Notes: generated by a model not told the origin, from the sequence alone. A stretch of DNA of 64,000 nucleotides from Pedobacter sp. Leaf216 (GCF_001421515.1 NZ_LMKM01000012.1:423788-487787), one strand, 5' to 3'; counted from the first letter of the stretch, positions 42,256-51,848 are shown. Translations and numbers: made by a program.

Positions 42256-43022
42256 TGTCACTCATATTATTGGCATCATTTGTTTTTCTTTTGATGCCAA
42301 TATTCCTTTTACTTTATATCAGGTCGTATAACCAGCACAAAAAGAACCACGTTCTGGAAAAGCAGAATATGCAGCAAATATTCGAATCCGAAATGCTTCA
42401 AACACGTATTGAGGTACAAGATCAAACCATGCAGAGCATTGCCACAGAACTGCATGATAATGTTGGACAACTGCTGAGTCTTACCACCCTTACCCTAAAT
42501 TCAGTTAATATAAATGATGCAGAAAAAGCAAAAAAGAAAATAGACAATTCACTTTCCCTTGTCAACAAATCAATTAAAGAACTTCGCGAACTGGCTAAAC
42601 TTTTGCATGGTGAGCAATTGGTAGAAAACGGCATTGGTAATGCCATTGATCAGGAAATAAACTGGCTTAATAAAACTGGCGCATATGAGCTAAAAACAAA
42701 CAATTTACTGGTTGAAAAACAAATTACTTCGCCAAATAAAGACTTGATTATCCTTCGTTTACTGCAAGAAATTATCAATAATATCATTAAACATGCACAG
42801 GCCACACAGATTCAAATCGATGCTTACCTACAGAACGATACTTTACATTTAAAAGTAACCGAAAATGGAATAGGTTTTAATCCAGACGAAATTAAAGCTC
42901 AAAAATCGGGTATGGGCCTTAATTCTATTTACAAAAGAATTGAGATGATTGATGGAAAATTAGCCTTAAATTCGGCCCCGGGAGAAGGTACTTCCATTGC
43001 AATCGAAATCCCATACCCTTAA
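42255..43022 (+). CDS. Sensor histidine kinase (HisKA_3/NarX-DesK type)
   Basis: This is a 255-residue kinase from ATG 42255, which overlaps the upstream stop as TAATG; a start at 42231 is possible but less likely. One membrane helix (residues 2-22) leads to a coiled region. The phospho-acceptor His67 lies in IATELHDNVGQLLSL. The ATPase domain has EIINNIIKHAQAT (N box), NGIGF and GMGLNSIYKRI (G boxes). It pairs with the NarL-type regulator 5 bp downstream. No sensor domain is present in the protein itself. Confidence 0.92.
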   Translation: MSLILLASFVFLLMPIFLLLYIRSYNQHKKNHVLEKQNMQQIFESEMLQTRIEVQDQTMQSIATELHDNVGQLLSLTTLTLNSVNINDAEKAKKKIDNSLSLVNKSIKELRELAKLLHGEQLVENGIGNAIDQEINWLNKTGAYELKTNNLLVEKQITSPNKDLIILRLLQEIINNIIKHAQATQIQIDAYLQNDTLHLKVTENGIGFNPDEIKAQKSGMGLNSIYKRIEMIDGKLALNSAPGEGTSIAIEIPYP

Positions 43023-43027
43023 ACTGT

Positions 43028-43669
43028 ATGCAGAACCAAAGTATCGCTATCGCTATTGTTGATGACCACACGCTCTTCCGCTCAGGATTAGCCAGCCTGT
43101 TGGAAGAATTTGATGAAATTAAAGTGATGTTTGAAGCCACTAATGGGGTGGATCTTCAAAACAAAATTAATAACCATACTGAAGTTCAGCTTATTTTGAT
43201 GGACATCAACATGCCTGTAATGGATGGTTATGCTGCTACCAAATGGGTTAAAATCCACCACCCGAATGTTCATGTGCTTGCATTAAGCATGCTCGAAGAT
43301 GAAAAGGCAATTATCGGAATGCTCAAAGCTGGTGCTGGCGGTTATATGCTCAAAGAATCAACTCCATCAGATTTATTTGCAGCCATAAGAGTAATTGTAG
43401 ACAAAGGATTTTTTGTAAATGAATTGGTATCCGGAAGGTTATTGGTAGCTTTAAAAGACAGCGATATTAAACCAACATTCTCTGCCCGCGAATTAACATT
43501 TTTTCAGCATTGCAGCACCGAGCTTACTTACAAAGAGATTGCCGACTTAATGAATGTAAGTCCACGCACGGTTGACAACTATAGGGAATCTCTTTTTGCG
43601 AAACTCAACATTAAATCACGCACCGGATTGGTAGTTTATGGCATTAAAAATAACATCATCACGATTTAA
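43028..43669 (+). CDS. NarL/FixJ family response regulator
   Basis: This 213-residue regulator has a receiver domain (VDDHTLFRSG near 11-20, Asp59 in LILMDINMPVMDG, Lys in GYMLKES) and a C-terminal LuxR HTH (ELTYKEIADLMNVSPRTVDN, then YRESLFAKLNIKSRTGLVVY). It is the output of the kinase immediately upstream. Targets are unknown. The HTH resembles that of the orphan LuxR gene at 40562, so the two may share targets. Confidence 0.94.
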   Translation: MQNQSIAIAIVDDHTLFRSGLASLLEEFDEIKVMFEATNGVDLQNKINNHTEVQLILMDINMPVMDGYAATKWVKIHHPNVHVLALSMLEDEKAIIGMLKAGAGGYMLKESTPSDLFAAIRVIVDKGFFVNELVSGRLLVALKDSDIKPTFSARELTFFQHCSTELTYKEIADLMNVSPRTVDNYRESLFAKLNIKSRTGLVVYGIKNNIITI

Positions 43670-43810
43670 ACTTTTATAAAAGATAAATCATCAACACACT
43701 GATTATCAATACTTTAAATACAAAACCTTCTGCATTCCCATTTCAAAATAATGGAAATTCATTCTAAAAAATACAGCATTTTCGATTTCTAAAATATTTT
43801 TCAAATAAAA

Positions 43811-43842
43811 TTTGGATAACTAACGAATTAGTTTTAACTTTA
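43811..43842 (+). promoter_or_regulatory. BlaI promoter with embedded dyad AACTAA-CGAA-TTAGTT
   Basis: TTTG (43811-43814), a 20-bp spacer and TAACTTTA (43835-43842) form a near-consensus promoter. The perfect dyad at 43818-43833 fills most of the spacer. It is the likely binding site of the BlaI protein encoded from 43889. Confidence 0.65.
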
Positions 43843-43888
43843 GTCAAGACAATTTAATTTGTCATCATCCTTATTATTATTAATTATT

Positions 43889-44266
43889 ATGGAAATTAAA
43901 GATTTAACCAAAGCTGAAGAACAAATTATGCAGGTTTTATGGCAATTGGAAAAAGCATTCGTCAAAGAAGTTATTGATGAGCTTCCCCTTCCCAAACCTG
44001 CCTATAATACTGTTTCAACAATCATTAGAATCTTAGAAACGAAAGGCTTTATTGGCCACGAAGCTTTCGGGAAAGCACATCAGTACTATCCTTTAATCAG
44101 CAGAGAAGAATATAAGCGCCACGCAACGGAAAAATTGCTGGGTAATTATTTCGAAAATTCGGTTGAGAGTATGTTCTCTTTCTTTGTTAAAGAAGAAAAA
44201 CTGGATTTAAGCGACGTTGATGAAATTTTAAAAATGATTAACAAAATTAAACATCAGCCAAAATGA
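43889..44266 (+). CDS. BlaI/MecI/CopY family repressor
   Basis: This 125-residue winged-helix repressor starts at ATG 43889; the longer frame adds a non-typical SLLLLII stretch. Family phrases are LTKAEEQIMQVLWQLEKAFV, AYNTVSTIIRILETKGFI and a C-terminal dimerisation helix. In known systems a membrane M56 peptidase inactivates the repressor on a signal. Here such a gene overlaps its stop codon by ATGA. A dyad in the promoter is the probable operator. Confidence 0.92.
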   Translation: MEIKDLTKAEEQIMQVLWQLEKAFVKEVIDELPLPKPAYNTVSTIIRILETKGFIGHEAFGKAHQYYPLISREEYKRHATEKLLGNYFENSVESMFSFFVKEEKLDLSDVDEILKMINKIKHQPK

Positions 44267-46248
44267 GTTTTGCCCACTACCTATTACAGGTGAACTTATA
44301 TTTAATTGTTTTTTTCGGTTTTTACAAATTACTGTTAGATAAGGAAACCTACTTTACCTTAAACCGCATTTACCTGGTATCTGCGGGAATTTTGTCGTTA
44401 TGCATACCGTTTATACGTTTAGAATGGCTTACAGAACAAAAGGCAGCACAGCAGGTTTATACATCAGTAAATTGGGAAGCCGTATTACAACAGGCAACAA
44501 TAGTAACAGAACGGAGCGCAGGCTTTAATTGGGCCAATGCTTTCGTTTATATTTATTGTGCAGGTATATTGTTTTTCTTGGGTAGATTGGTATTTAACTT
44601 ATTGGCAGTTAAAAAACTCATCACATCAAGCAAAGCCGGATCGGCATTTTCTTTTTTCGGAAAAAAAATAATCGACCGCGAATTGCCGCAAATGGATGTG
44701 ATTGATATTCACGAAGAAGCACACATTAAACAATGGCATACGGTAGATATTTTATTTTTCGAAATTATAGGCATAATTACCTGGTTAAACCCGGTAATTT
44801 ACCTATACAAAAAAGCGATTAAAAATATCCATGAGTTTTTGGCTGATGAACTTGCCGCCGAATTTCAGGGCGATAAGGCTGAGTATGCCATGCTTTTGCT
44901 CAGCAAATCATTCGGCATATCGCCAAACGCATTAACAAATGGCTTTTTAGAGAAATCGTTAATTAAAAAAAGAATTTTCATGCTTCATAAAGAACGATCT
45001 AAAAAAATCGCGATTATGAAGTATGGAATTTCTATCCCACTGTTTGCACTCTTGATCGTATTTTCATCAGCAACTGTGCGTAAAAGTGAAAAACTAATCT
45101 CCATTACTGATCAGATTCCTTTAGATAAGCCGATTGAGATGGTACAGGATATGGTAACCGAAACACCTAAAGAAATAATTCCCGAACCAAAGGTTTCTAT
45201 TGATGGAAAAACAGATCCCAATTGGAAAGGATTTTATCAGTTTCTTGGCAGAAACATTAAATATCCGGCGGCAGCCAATAGTGACGAAGTGCAAGGAAAC
45301 GCTCAGATAAAGTTTAATTTAAAAGGTGGAAGAGTAACAAATATCATTTCAAATGTAGAATTAGGTGCCGGTTGTGATGAAGAAGTAATGAAAGCCATTT
45401 TATCATATAGAGGCTTTAAACAGATAAAGGATGGTAAATATGCATTAACAGTGAGCTTTAGTATTCCGGAATCGTCGGAAGAATTTAAAAATAAATTGTT
45501 GCCAAAATCAGCAGGCTATCTGAATTTGAACAAAATTACCATTATATCTTATCTCCAAAAAAATACTGAAACCGGAACGGTTAAATCAGAAAATACTGAT
45601 AAAATTTACGACTTTGTTTCAATCGAAAAACAGCCTGAATTTCCGGGTGGTATAGCTAAGTTTTATAAATACCTTGGTAGCAATATCAAATATCCTAAAA
45701 TGGCTTTAGAGAATAATGTTCAAGGTAAAGTTTTCCTTAGTTATGTAGTTGAAAAAGATGGTTCGCTATCGGATATTCAAATTACCAGAGGATTAGGAAG
45801 CGGTACAGATGAAGAGGCCGTGAGGGTTATAAAAGATTCGCCAAAATGGAACCCCGGCATTTCAAACGGTAAGCCTGTTAGGGTAAAATATAACATCAAT
45901 GTGAACTTCACAATCAATGATGATACACCAAAAGAAATTAAAACAGGTAGTATTCCTGCCGATAGGATAAAATTGAAAGATGGTTCTAATCTTGATGCAT
46001 TAATCATTTTAGATGGTGTTAAATTATCTGAGAACAGCCAATTGGGTACAATCAATCCAAATAGTATCGAATCAATAGAGGTACTAAAAGATCAAACCGC
46101 CATGAATTTGTATGGACCAAAGGCTAAAGGTGGCGTAATTTTAATAACAAGCAAGGGTGCAAAAAGCAATACTTTCCGATCGTTAGATGCCAAAGAACTT
46201 TCGATAGATAAGACAGGTAACTTTTTTGAACTCAGAAAAAGATTCTAA
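44263..46248 (+). CDS. M56 (BlaR1-like) peptidase fused to two TonB C-terminal domains and a plug-like module
   Basis: This 661-residue protein has N-terminal membrane helices (about 5-22, 35-52 and 92-115). The zinc motif HEEAH is at residues 150-154, with helices near 164-190 and 252-272. The outer part holds a TonB_C domain (about 318-405), a second TonB_C domain (446-545, EFPGGIAKFYKYLG) and a TonB-receptor plug-like module (566-640, SIESIEVLKDQTAMNLYG). M56 proteins transmit an envelope signal by cleaving the partner repressor. The added TonB and plug modules replace the usual penicillin-binding sensor and suggest sensing through outer-membrane receptors. It overlaps blaI by 4 bp. Confidence 0.9.
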   Translation: MSFAHYLLQVNLYLIVFFGFYKLLLDKETYFTLNRIYLVSAGILSLCIPFIRLEWLTEQKAAQQVYTSVNWEAVLQQATIVTERSAGFNWANAFVYIYCAGILFFLGRLVFNLLAVKKLITSSKAGSAFSFFGKKIIDRELPQMDVIDIHEEAHIKQWHTVDILFFEIIGIITWLNPVIYLYKKAIKNIHEFLADELAAEFQGDKAEYAMLLLSKSFGISPNALTNGFLEKSLIKKRIFMLHKERSKKIAIMKYGISIPLFALLIVFSSATVRKSEKLISITDQIPLDKPIEMVQDMVTETPKEIIPEPKVSIDGKTDPNWKGFYQFLGRNIKYPAAANSDEVQGNAQIKFNLKGGRVTNIISNVELGAGCDEEVMKAILSYRGFKQIKDGKYALTVSFSIPESSEEFKNKLLPKSAGYLNLNKITIISYLQKNTETGTVKSENTDKIYDFVSIEKQPEFPGGIAKFYKYLGSNIKYPKMALENNVQGKVFLSYVVEKDGSLSDIQITRGLGSGTDEEAVRVIKDSPKWNPGISNGKPVRVKYNINVNFTINDDTPKEIKTGSIPADRIKLKDGSNLDALIILDGVKLSENSQLGTINPNSIESIEVLKDQTAMNLYGPKAKGGVILITSKGAKSNTFRSLDAKELSIDKTGNFFELRKRF

Positions 46249-46260
46249 TCAAAATTTACT

Positions 46261-46887
46261 ATGAAAAATGTAATCGTATTTACCATGCTGATGGGGTTTA
46301 CTTTAGCTGGTTTTGCCCAAAAGGCCGACAGTACCAAAACACCTAAAATTAAGTTAAATAGTACATATCTTACCGCTACTGAACCATTAATGGTGGTGAA
46401 TGGGACTAAGCAAGTTTTAAGGGGTATATCATCGGTAAAGGATCTTGATCCTACCAATATTAAAGCCGTTACCATATTAAAAGATAGTTCTGCGATTGCA
46501 AAGTACGGAGCAGACGGCTTTGCGGGAGTTATAGAAATAGAAACCAAAAACACCGATTCAACAGGTAACAGCATTATAAAGGCTAAACCTATAAAACCTG
46601 TAGATCTGCATTTGAATGGAAAAGTAACGGGATTTAAGGTAAATCCAATGCCCAATGGCCAATTACCTGTTAAAAAGCGATACCTGTTAAATAGAGATTT
46701 CGATCCAAAAGCAAAAATGCTGTATATTATTGATGGTAAAGAAGTTGCTGATCCTAAAATAAATGAACAATCTATTAAGTCAGTAGAAGTTCTTAAAGAT
46801 TCGTCGGCCACAACTTTATACGGCGATAAAGGCAAAAATGGTGTAATTATTATCACAACCAATAAAGCAACCTCCAAGAAAAATTAA
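46261..46887 (+). CDS. Exported protein with two plug-like (TonB receptor plug) modules
   Basis: This 208-residue protein has a signal peptide (about 1-19, ending GFAQ) and two copies of the short plug-like pattern: NIKAVTILKDSSAIAKYGAD near residue 70 and SIKSVEVLKDSSATTLYGDK near residue 172. The same pattern ends the M56 protein encoded 12 bp upstream. No barrel is present, so it is not a receptor. It may bind a TonB-like domain or mimic a receptor plug. The minus-strand frame over the same DNA is a shadow. Confidence 0.78.
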   Translation: MKNVIVFTMLMGFTLAGFAQKADSTKTPKIKLNSTYLTATEPLMVVNGTKQVLRGISSVKDLDPTNIKAVTILKDSSAIAKYGADGFAGVIEIETKNTDSTGNSIIKAKPIKPVDLHLNGKVTGFKVNPMPNGQLPVKKRYLLNRDFDPKAKMLYIIDGKEVADPKINEQSIKSVEVLKDSSATTLYGDKGKNGVIIITTNKATSKKN

Positions 46888-46911
46888 TCCCTAACCTTTT
46901 AATATAAAACA

Positions 46912-47310
46912 ATGAGAAAGCTAATCTTTTTAGCCCTAATGGGCATCGCCATGTGTTTTAACCAGGCAAAAGCACAAAACAATCCTGATAAAGTTTACGA
47001 TTTTACCTCTTTAGAGAAAACGCCAGATTACCCTGGAGGAATCAAGAAATTTTATGAATACCTGGGCCGTGAAATAAAGTATCCTGAGGTAGCCAAAAGA
47101 AACAGCACACAGGGAAAAGTATTCGTTTCATTCGTAGTGGAAAAGGATGGCCAGTTAACTGATGTTAAAGTTACCAGAAGCCTAACCCCTGAAACAGATG
47201 CGGAAGCATTAAGAGTTTTAGAAAAATCGCCAAGGTGGAACCCCGGCTTAATAAATGGAAGACCGGTTCGTGTAAAATACAACATCAATGTTAATTTCAG
47301 CATGAAATAA
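46912..47310 (+). CDS. Periplasmic TonB C-terminal domain protein
   Basis: This 132-residue protein has a cleavable signal (about 1-21) followed by one TonB_C domain (PDYPGGIKKFYEYLG, then VEKDGQLTDVKV, then PRWNPGLINGRPVRVKYNIN). It lacks the membrane helix and proline linker of true TonB energy transducers. It closely matches the second TonB_C domain of the M56 protein, with the same order of motifs, so it probably arose by duplication of that module. It is last in the BlaI/M56 operon and is followed by a terminator. Confidence 0.87.
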   Translation: MRKLIFLALMGIAMCFNQAKAQNNPDKVYDFTSLEKTPDYPGGIKKFYEYLGREIKYPEVAKRNSTQGKVFVSFVVEKDGQLTDVKVTRSLTPETDAEALRVLEKSPRWNPGLINGRPVRVKYNINVNFSMK

Positions 47311-47337
47311 AAATCAAACGGTAATCTGAATAAACAC

Positions 47338-47368
47338 AAAACCCCAGCAAAAATTGCCGGGGTTTTAT
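47338..47368 (+). terminator. Intrinsic terminator of the BlaI/M56 operon
   Basis: AAAACCCC (47338-47345) and GGGGTTTT (47359-47366) form an 8-bp stem 28 bp after the last stop. Confidence 0.8.
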
Positions 47369-47737
47369 GTTTTCTCTCCTGTCTCGGAAGACTAAATTTA
47401 CGAAAATTTTAATGTATATACAAATATTACAGAATATAATTTTTAATTAAGCAAAATTTTAATATGCTAACATAGGAATATTGTAACTTTCGCAAACTTT
47501 TATTTTGAGCTTGCTTTGTTGTACAAGGTTTCAGTTTTAAAAGATCAAGTTTCGTATGTTTTCAAAACATGATGTAAATGTTAAATTCCACATTATTTTC
47601 AGCTCATATTAACCAAGAGATCACTATAGTTTAGTCCATTATAATTTTCAGTCATTTAGAAGTTTAAAATACTTTTAGTTCATATTTCACCTCTTTATTA
47701 ATTCTTCTTAGCTTTCAAAAAAGAGCCAAAACTAGAA
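47369..47737. other. Gene-free AT-rich spacer between convergent operons
   Basis: No reading frame, promoter or repeat was recognised in these 370 bp. It may be the remnant of lost genes or simply spacer DNA. Confidence 0.5.
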
Positions 47738-47783
47738 AGCCCCCACAACGTGGAGGCTCAAGAATCCGGTGTTTAAACCGGAT
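47738..47783 (-). terminator. Two hairpins ending the sdh operon
   Basis: On the minus strand, ATCCGGT-N6-ACCGGAT (47764-47783) comes first. It is followed by AGCCTCCAC-GTT-GTGGGGGCT (47738-47758, one G:U pair) and a T-rich stretch. The second hairpin is the likely terminator. Confidence 0.65.
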
Positions 47784-47796
47784 GCACAGTATATCT

Positions 47797-48567
47797 TTAA
47801 ATTGTTTCCTCAGAAATGAATTTTGCAGATGCAAAATCACGGTTCATGCGGGCAATGTTTTCCAAAGAGATTCCTTTAGGGCATTCGGCCTCGCAGGCAC
47901 CAGTATTGGTACAGTTACCAAAACCTTCTGCATCCATTTGTGCAACCATGCTCTGTACCCTGCGGTAACGCTCTGGCTGACCTTGTGGTAACAATGCCAA
48001 TTGAGAGATTTTAGCCGACACGAAAAGCATTGCTGAAGCATTTTTACAAGTAGCCACACAAGCACCACAACCAATACAAGCCGCCGCTTCAAAAGCAGCA
48101 TCTGCCTGCATTTTAGGAATAGGCAAATTGTTTGCATCCTGAGCATTACCCGTGTTTACCGAAATAAAACCACCGGCAGCAATAACCCTATCAAATGCAG
48201 AACGATCTACTGTTAAATCTTTTACTACCGGAAAAGCTGCTGCTCTCCAAGGCTCAACAACGATGGTATCGCCATCTTTGAAAGAACGCATATGCAACTG
48301 GCATGTAGTTACCAAGTCTTTAGGTCCGTGCGGACGGCCGTTAATGTACATTGAACACATTCCGCAGATACCTTCGCGGCAATCGTGGTCAAATACAACA
48401 GGCTCTTCGCCTTTAGTGATTAATTGCTCGTTCAATACATCGAACATCTCTAAGAAAGACATATCCGGTGAAATATCGGCCAATTTATAATCTACCAAAG
48501 CACCTTTGGTTTTGTTATTTTTTTGACGCCAAACTTTTAGCGTTAAGTTCATATTTCCTGTACTCAT
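47797..48567 (-). CDS. sdhB: Succinate dehydrogenase/fumarate reductase iron-sulfur subunit
   Basis: This 256-residue subunit carries three Fe-S clusters. The [2Fe-2S] ligands are in [15 protein letters not shown]. The [4Fe-4S] and [3Fe-4S] ligands are in [11 protein letters not shown] and [15 protein letters not shown]. It passes electrons from the flavin of SdhA to the haems and quinone in SdhC. It is last in the sdhCAB operon, 81 bp after sdhA, with a repeat-like spacer between. The type is the Bacteroidota/Wolinella B-form, which can run as succinate:quinone reductase. Confidence 0.96.
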   Translation of the reverse strand: MSTGNMNLTLKVWRQKNNKTKGALVDYKLADISPDMSFLEMFDVLNEQLITKGEEPVVFDHDCREGICGMCSMYINGRPHGPKDLVTTCQLHMRSFKDGDTIVVEPWRAAAFPVVKDLTVDRSAFDRVIAAGGFISVNTGNAQDANNLPIPKMQADAAFEAAACIGCGACVATCKNASAMLFVSAKISQLALLPQGQPERYRRVQSMVAQMDAEGFGNCTNTGACEAECPKGISLENIARMNRDFASAKFISEETI

Positions 48568-48648
48568 TGTATCTCAGATTTGAGATTTGAGATATTAGAT
48601 ATGGGAACCAAGATTTTCATCTCATGCCTCACATCTTACATCTCTTAT
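48568..48648. repeat. Repeat-like inverted segment between sdhA and sdhB
   Basis: ATCTCAGATTTGAGAT and further GAGATATTAGAT-type words on one side face CATCTCATGCCTCACATCTT and similar words on the other. Together they form a loose inverted repeat inside the operon. A transcript through it would fold, possibly setting relative levels of sdhA and sdhB. Confidence 0.45.
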
Positions 48649-50628
48649 CTATTTATAACTTCTTTGTGCTACTTTAATATTTTCAAACTTCAATTCTTCT
48701 TTATGAAGTTCGAAGTTTACACCTTCTTTAAATTCCCAAGCGGCTACGTATGCAAAATTTTCATCATCACGCAGGGCTTCACCTTCTTCGGTTTGATACT
48801 CTTCACGGAAGTGACCACCACAACTTTCGTTACGGTTTAAAGCATCAATACACATTAACTCGCCAAGCTCGATAAAATCGGCAACACGACCAGCTTTTTC
48901 CAATTCAGTGTTTAACTCATCAGCAGTACCCGGCACACGAACATCACTCCAGAATTCATGACGCAAGGCCCTGATTTCCTGAATGGCTTCATTTAAACCT
49001 TTTTCGTTACGTGCCATACCACATTTTTCCCACATGATGTGGCCTAAACGTTTGTGGAAATGATCTACTGTTTTGGTTCCTTTGATATTGATTAGAGTGT
49101 TTAAAATACCAACTGCTCTTTCCTCGGCCTCTACAAACGCAGGGTGATCGGTTGAAATTGCCTTTACCGAAATTTCTTTTGATAAATAAGCACCAATTGT
49201 GTAAGGTAGAACAAAATAACCATCAGCTAAACCCTGCATTAAAGCAGATGCACCTAAACGGTTGGCACCGTGATCGGAGAAGTTAGCCTCACCTGTACAG
49301 TATAAACCTGGCACCGATGTCATTAAGTTATAATCAACCCAAAGTCCGCCCATGGTATAGTGAACTGCAGGATAGATACGCATTGGTGTTTCGTAAGGAT
49401 TTTCACCTGTAATTTGCGCATACATATCGAACAGGTTACCATATTTCGCTTTAATTACCTCAGTACCTAAGCGCATGCAGGTTTCTTTATCAGGATTATG
49501 GTTACCAGCTTTTGAAGCTTCGATTTTACCGTAACGTTCTGTGTTGGCTTTAAAATCAAGATATACTGCTAATTTGGAAGCACCTACACCATAACCTGCA
49601 TCACAACGTTCTTTAGCAGCACGTGAAGCCACATCACGTGGAACAAGGTTACCGAATGCAGGATAACGGCGCTCTAAATAATAATCTCTTTCATCTTCAG
49701 GAATTTCTGAAGCTTTACGGTTATCATCTTTCTTTTTTGGTACCCAGATACGTCCATCGTTACGCAACGACTCTGACATCAGGGTTAATTTTGATTGGTG
49801 ATCTCCTGAAACAGGGATACAGGTTGGGTGGATTTGCGTATAGCAAGGGTTTGCAAAATAAGCACCTTGTTTGTGCGCTTTCCAGGCTGCTGTAACGTTA
49901 CTTCCCATTGCATTGGTAGAAAGATAGAATACGTTTCCGTAACCACCTGTTCCTAATACCACTGCATGGCCAAAATGACGTTCGATTTCTCCTGTAATGA
50001 GGTTACGGGCAATGATACCACGCGCCTTACCATCGATTTTAACAACCTCAAGCATTTCATGGCGGGTATACATTTCTACTTTACCCATACCAATCTGGCG
50101 TTCTAAAGCAGAATAAGCTCCTAATAACAATTGTTGGCCGGTTTGACCTGCTGCATAAAATGTACGCTGAACTTGTGTACCACCAAATGAACGGTTATCC
50201 AACAAACCACCATACTCACGCGCTAAAGGAACTCCTTGTGCTACACATTGATCTATAATGTTTGCACTTACTTCAGCTAAACGGTGTACGTTTGCTTCGC
50301 GTGCTCTGTAATCACCACCTTTAATGGTATCGTAAAAAAGGCGGTAAACACTATCACCATCATTTTGATAGTTTTTTGCTGCATTGATACCACCCTGAGC
50401 AGCGATTGAGTGTGCTCTACGTGGAGAATCCTGAAAACAAAAACATTTTACTTTGTAACCCATCTCAGCCAGGGTAGCGGCAGCCGAAGCACCTGCTAAA
50501 CCCGAACCTACAATAATTACCTCAATAGTTCTTTTGTTCGATGGGTTAACCAAAGGCACAGAAGACTTATATTTTGTCCATTTGCTGGTTAATTCGCCTT
50601 CTGGAATATTTGAATTAATATCTGACAT
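48649..50628 (-). CDS. sdhA: Succinate dehydrogenase/fumarate reductase flavoprotein subunit
   Basis: This 659-residue flavoprotein binds FAD at [18 protein letters not shown] (about residues 30-47) and attaches it at the histidine in [11 protein letters not shown]. Substrate-site phrases include HPTCIP and the catalytic region [19 protein letters not shown]. It interconverts succinate and fumarate. Length fits the Bacteroidota form, which is longer than the E. coli subunit. It lies 19 bp after sdhC and before sdhB. Confidence 0.96.
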   Translation of the reverse strand: MSDINSNIPEGELTSKWTKYKSSVPLVNPSNKRTIEVIIVGSGLAGASAAATLAEMGYKVKCFCFQDSPRRAHSIAAQGGINAAKNYQNDGDSVYRLFYDTIKGGDYRAREANVHRLAEVSANIIDQCVAQGVPLAREYGGLLDNRSFGGTQVQRTFYAAGQTGQQLLLGAYSALERQIGMGKVEMYTRHEMLEVVKIDGKARGIIARNLITGEIERHFGHAVVLGTGGYGNVFYLSTNAMGSNVTAAWKAHKQGAYFANPCYTQIHPTCIPVSGDHQSKLTLMSESLRNDGRIWVPKKKDDNRKASEIPEDERDYYLERRYPAFGNLVPRDVASRAAKERCDAGYGVGASKLAVYLDFKANTERYGKIEASKAGNHNPDKETCMRLGTEVIKAKYGNLFDMYAQITGENPYETPMRIYPAVHYTMGGLWVDYNLMTSVPGLYCTGEANFSDHGANRLGASALMQGLADGYFVLPYTIGAYLSKEISVKAISTDHPAFVEAEERAVGILNTLINIKGTKTVDHFHKRLGHIMWEKCGMARNEKGLNEAIQEIRALRHEFWSDVRVPGTADELNTELEKAGRVADFIELGELMCIDALNRNESCGGHFREEYQTEEGEALRDDENFAYVAAWEFKEGVNFELHKEELKFENIKVAQRSYK

Positions 50629-50647
50629 ATCTCTTTTGTGCTAAAAC

Positions 50648-51328
50648 TTAATCAATTAAATGGGTATAAACTGCAATTGGCATGAGTGCGAATACGATCG
50701 AAATGATTAGCGCATACCATACACTGGCTCTTTTAATCATTCCATTGTATTTTGAATGATTCCATCCCATGGTTTGAAATGCCGAAGCGAAACCGTGCAA
50801 TAAGTGGTAACAAAGAGAAATCATTAAAAGAACATAGGCCACAACCCTTACCGGATCCTGAAATTTCTCTTTCATAACGGCATATAAATCTTCATTGCCG
50901 TTTGCATCAACAGTTGGAATTCCTGTGAAACGAGAAACTACCCAAAAATCTTTCAGGTGGATAACAAGAAAAATAAGCAATAAAGTACCTAACAAGCCCA
51001 TAGAGCGGCTGTACCATTTACTGTTCGCACTACCATTGTAAACTGCGTAGCCTTCTGGCCTTGCTTTTCTATTTTGAATTGTAAGGTTAACTGCCTGATA
51101 AATATGCACAAGCAAGCCTAAAAACAATATGTACTCGCCTGCCCTGATGATCCAATTGGTAGCCATAAAATGTGCTCCAATATTAAACTTCAAACCATTA
51201 TCGTCAAGAAATATTAACGAATTAATACCTGCGTGTACAATTAAAAAGAGTATCAGGAATATTCCTGTAATACCCATAACGTATTTTCTTCCTATTGATG
51301 AAGAAAGTGCATTTCCGAAACCACTCAT
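50648..51328 (-). CDS. sdhC: Succinate dehydrogenase cytochrome b subunit
   Basis: This 226-residue protein has five membrane helices and histidines suitable as axial ligands for two b haems (in FLIVHAGIN, HIYQAVN, LVIHLKDFW and CYHLLHGF). The single large anchor replaces the SdhC/SdhD pair of proteobacteria, as in Wolinella and Bacteroidota. It heads the operon, and a -7 box lies at 51358-51365. Confidence 0.95.
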   Translation of the reverse strand: MSGFGNALSSSIGRKYVMGITGIFLILFLIVHAGINSLIFLDDNGLKFNIGAHFMATNWIIRAGEYILFLGLLVHIYQAVNLTIQNRKARPEGYAVYNGSANSKWYSRSMGLLGTLLLIFLVIHLKDFWVVSRFTGIPTVDANGNEDLYAVMKEKFQDPVRVVAYVLLMISLCYHLLHGFASAFQTMGWNHSKYNGMIKRASVWYALIISIVFALMPIAVYTHLID

Positions 51329-51357
51329 TTGATTAGGATTTATATCTAAATTTCTTG

Positions 51358-51365
51358 CAAAAGTA
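51358..51365 (-). promoter_or_regulatory. -7 box TACTTTTG of the sdh operon
   Basis: An exact TAnnTTTG match on the minus strand, 29 bp upstream of the sdhC ATG. Confidence 0.5.
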
Positions 51366-51472
51366 TCTAATTATGAGTTTAATTTATAAACGATTATGAC
51401 AAAACAACGATAAAACATTTATTTAGAAACATTCTAAAGCAGAATAGGAAATAATTGAAATTATACCCATAC

Positions 51473-51742
51473 CGTCATGCTGAATTTATTTCAGCAACTA
51501 TCCTATATAAGTCCCTGGAATAAATTCAGGATGACGATAGTTTTGAAATTTATGGATAAAGATATTGACCAGATCGTCATGCTGAAATTATTATAGCAAC
51601 TATCCTTTATAAAGGCCCTGAAATAAATTCAGGGTAACGATAGTTTTGAAATTTATAGATAAAGATATCACCCAGATCGTCATGCTGAATTTATTTCAGC
51701 AACTATCCTTTATAAATCCCTGAAATAAACTCAGGGTGACGG
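51473..51742. repeat. Three tandem copies of a 102-bp palindromic dispersed repeat
   Basis: Units start at CGTCATGCTGAA at 51473, 51575 and 51678 (periods 102 and 103). Each contains an imperfect inverted repeat: CGTCATGCTGAATTTATTTC on the left, and TGAAATAAATTCAGGGTGACG-like sequence on the right. A shared linker includes ATAGTTTTGAAATTTAT. The units lie between the divergent sdhC and TlpA-like genes. Confidence 0.75.
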
Positions 51743-51848
51743 CAGTTGCAATATTGGGTTATGAATTCCTTAATGGTTAAAATTTAAGAAACCCTAAACA
51801 CCCAACATAACTAATCTTTTCGTTATATTGCCTTACCAAATAATTAAC

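Noticed and set aside
46245..46877. 210-residue minus-strand frame over the plug-module gene
   Set aside because: The plus-strand frame has a signal peptide and duplicated plug-like motifs shared with the M56 protein; the minus frame shows no domain and is a codon-use shadow.
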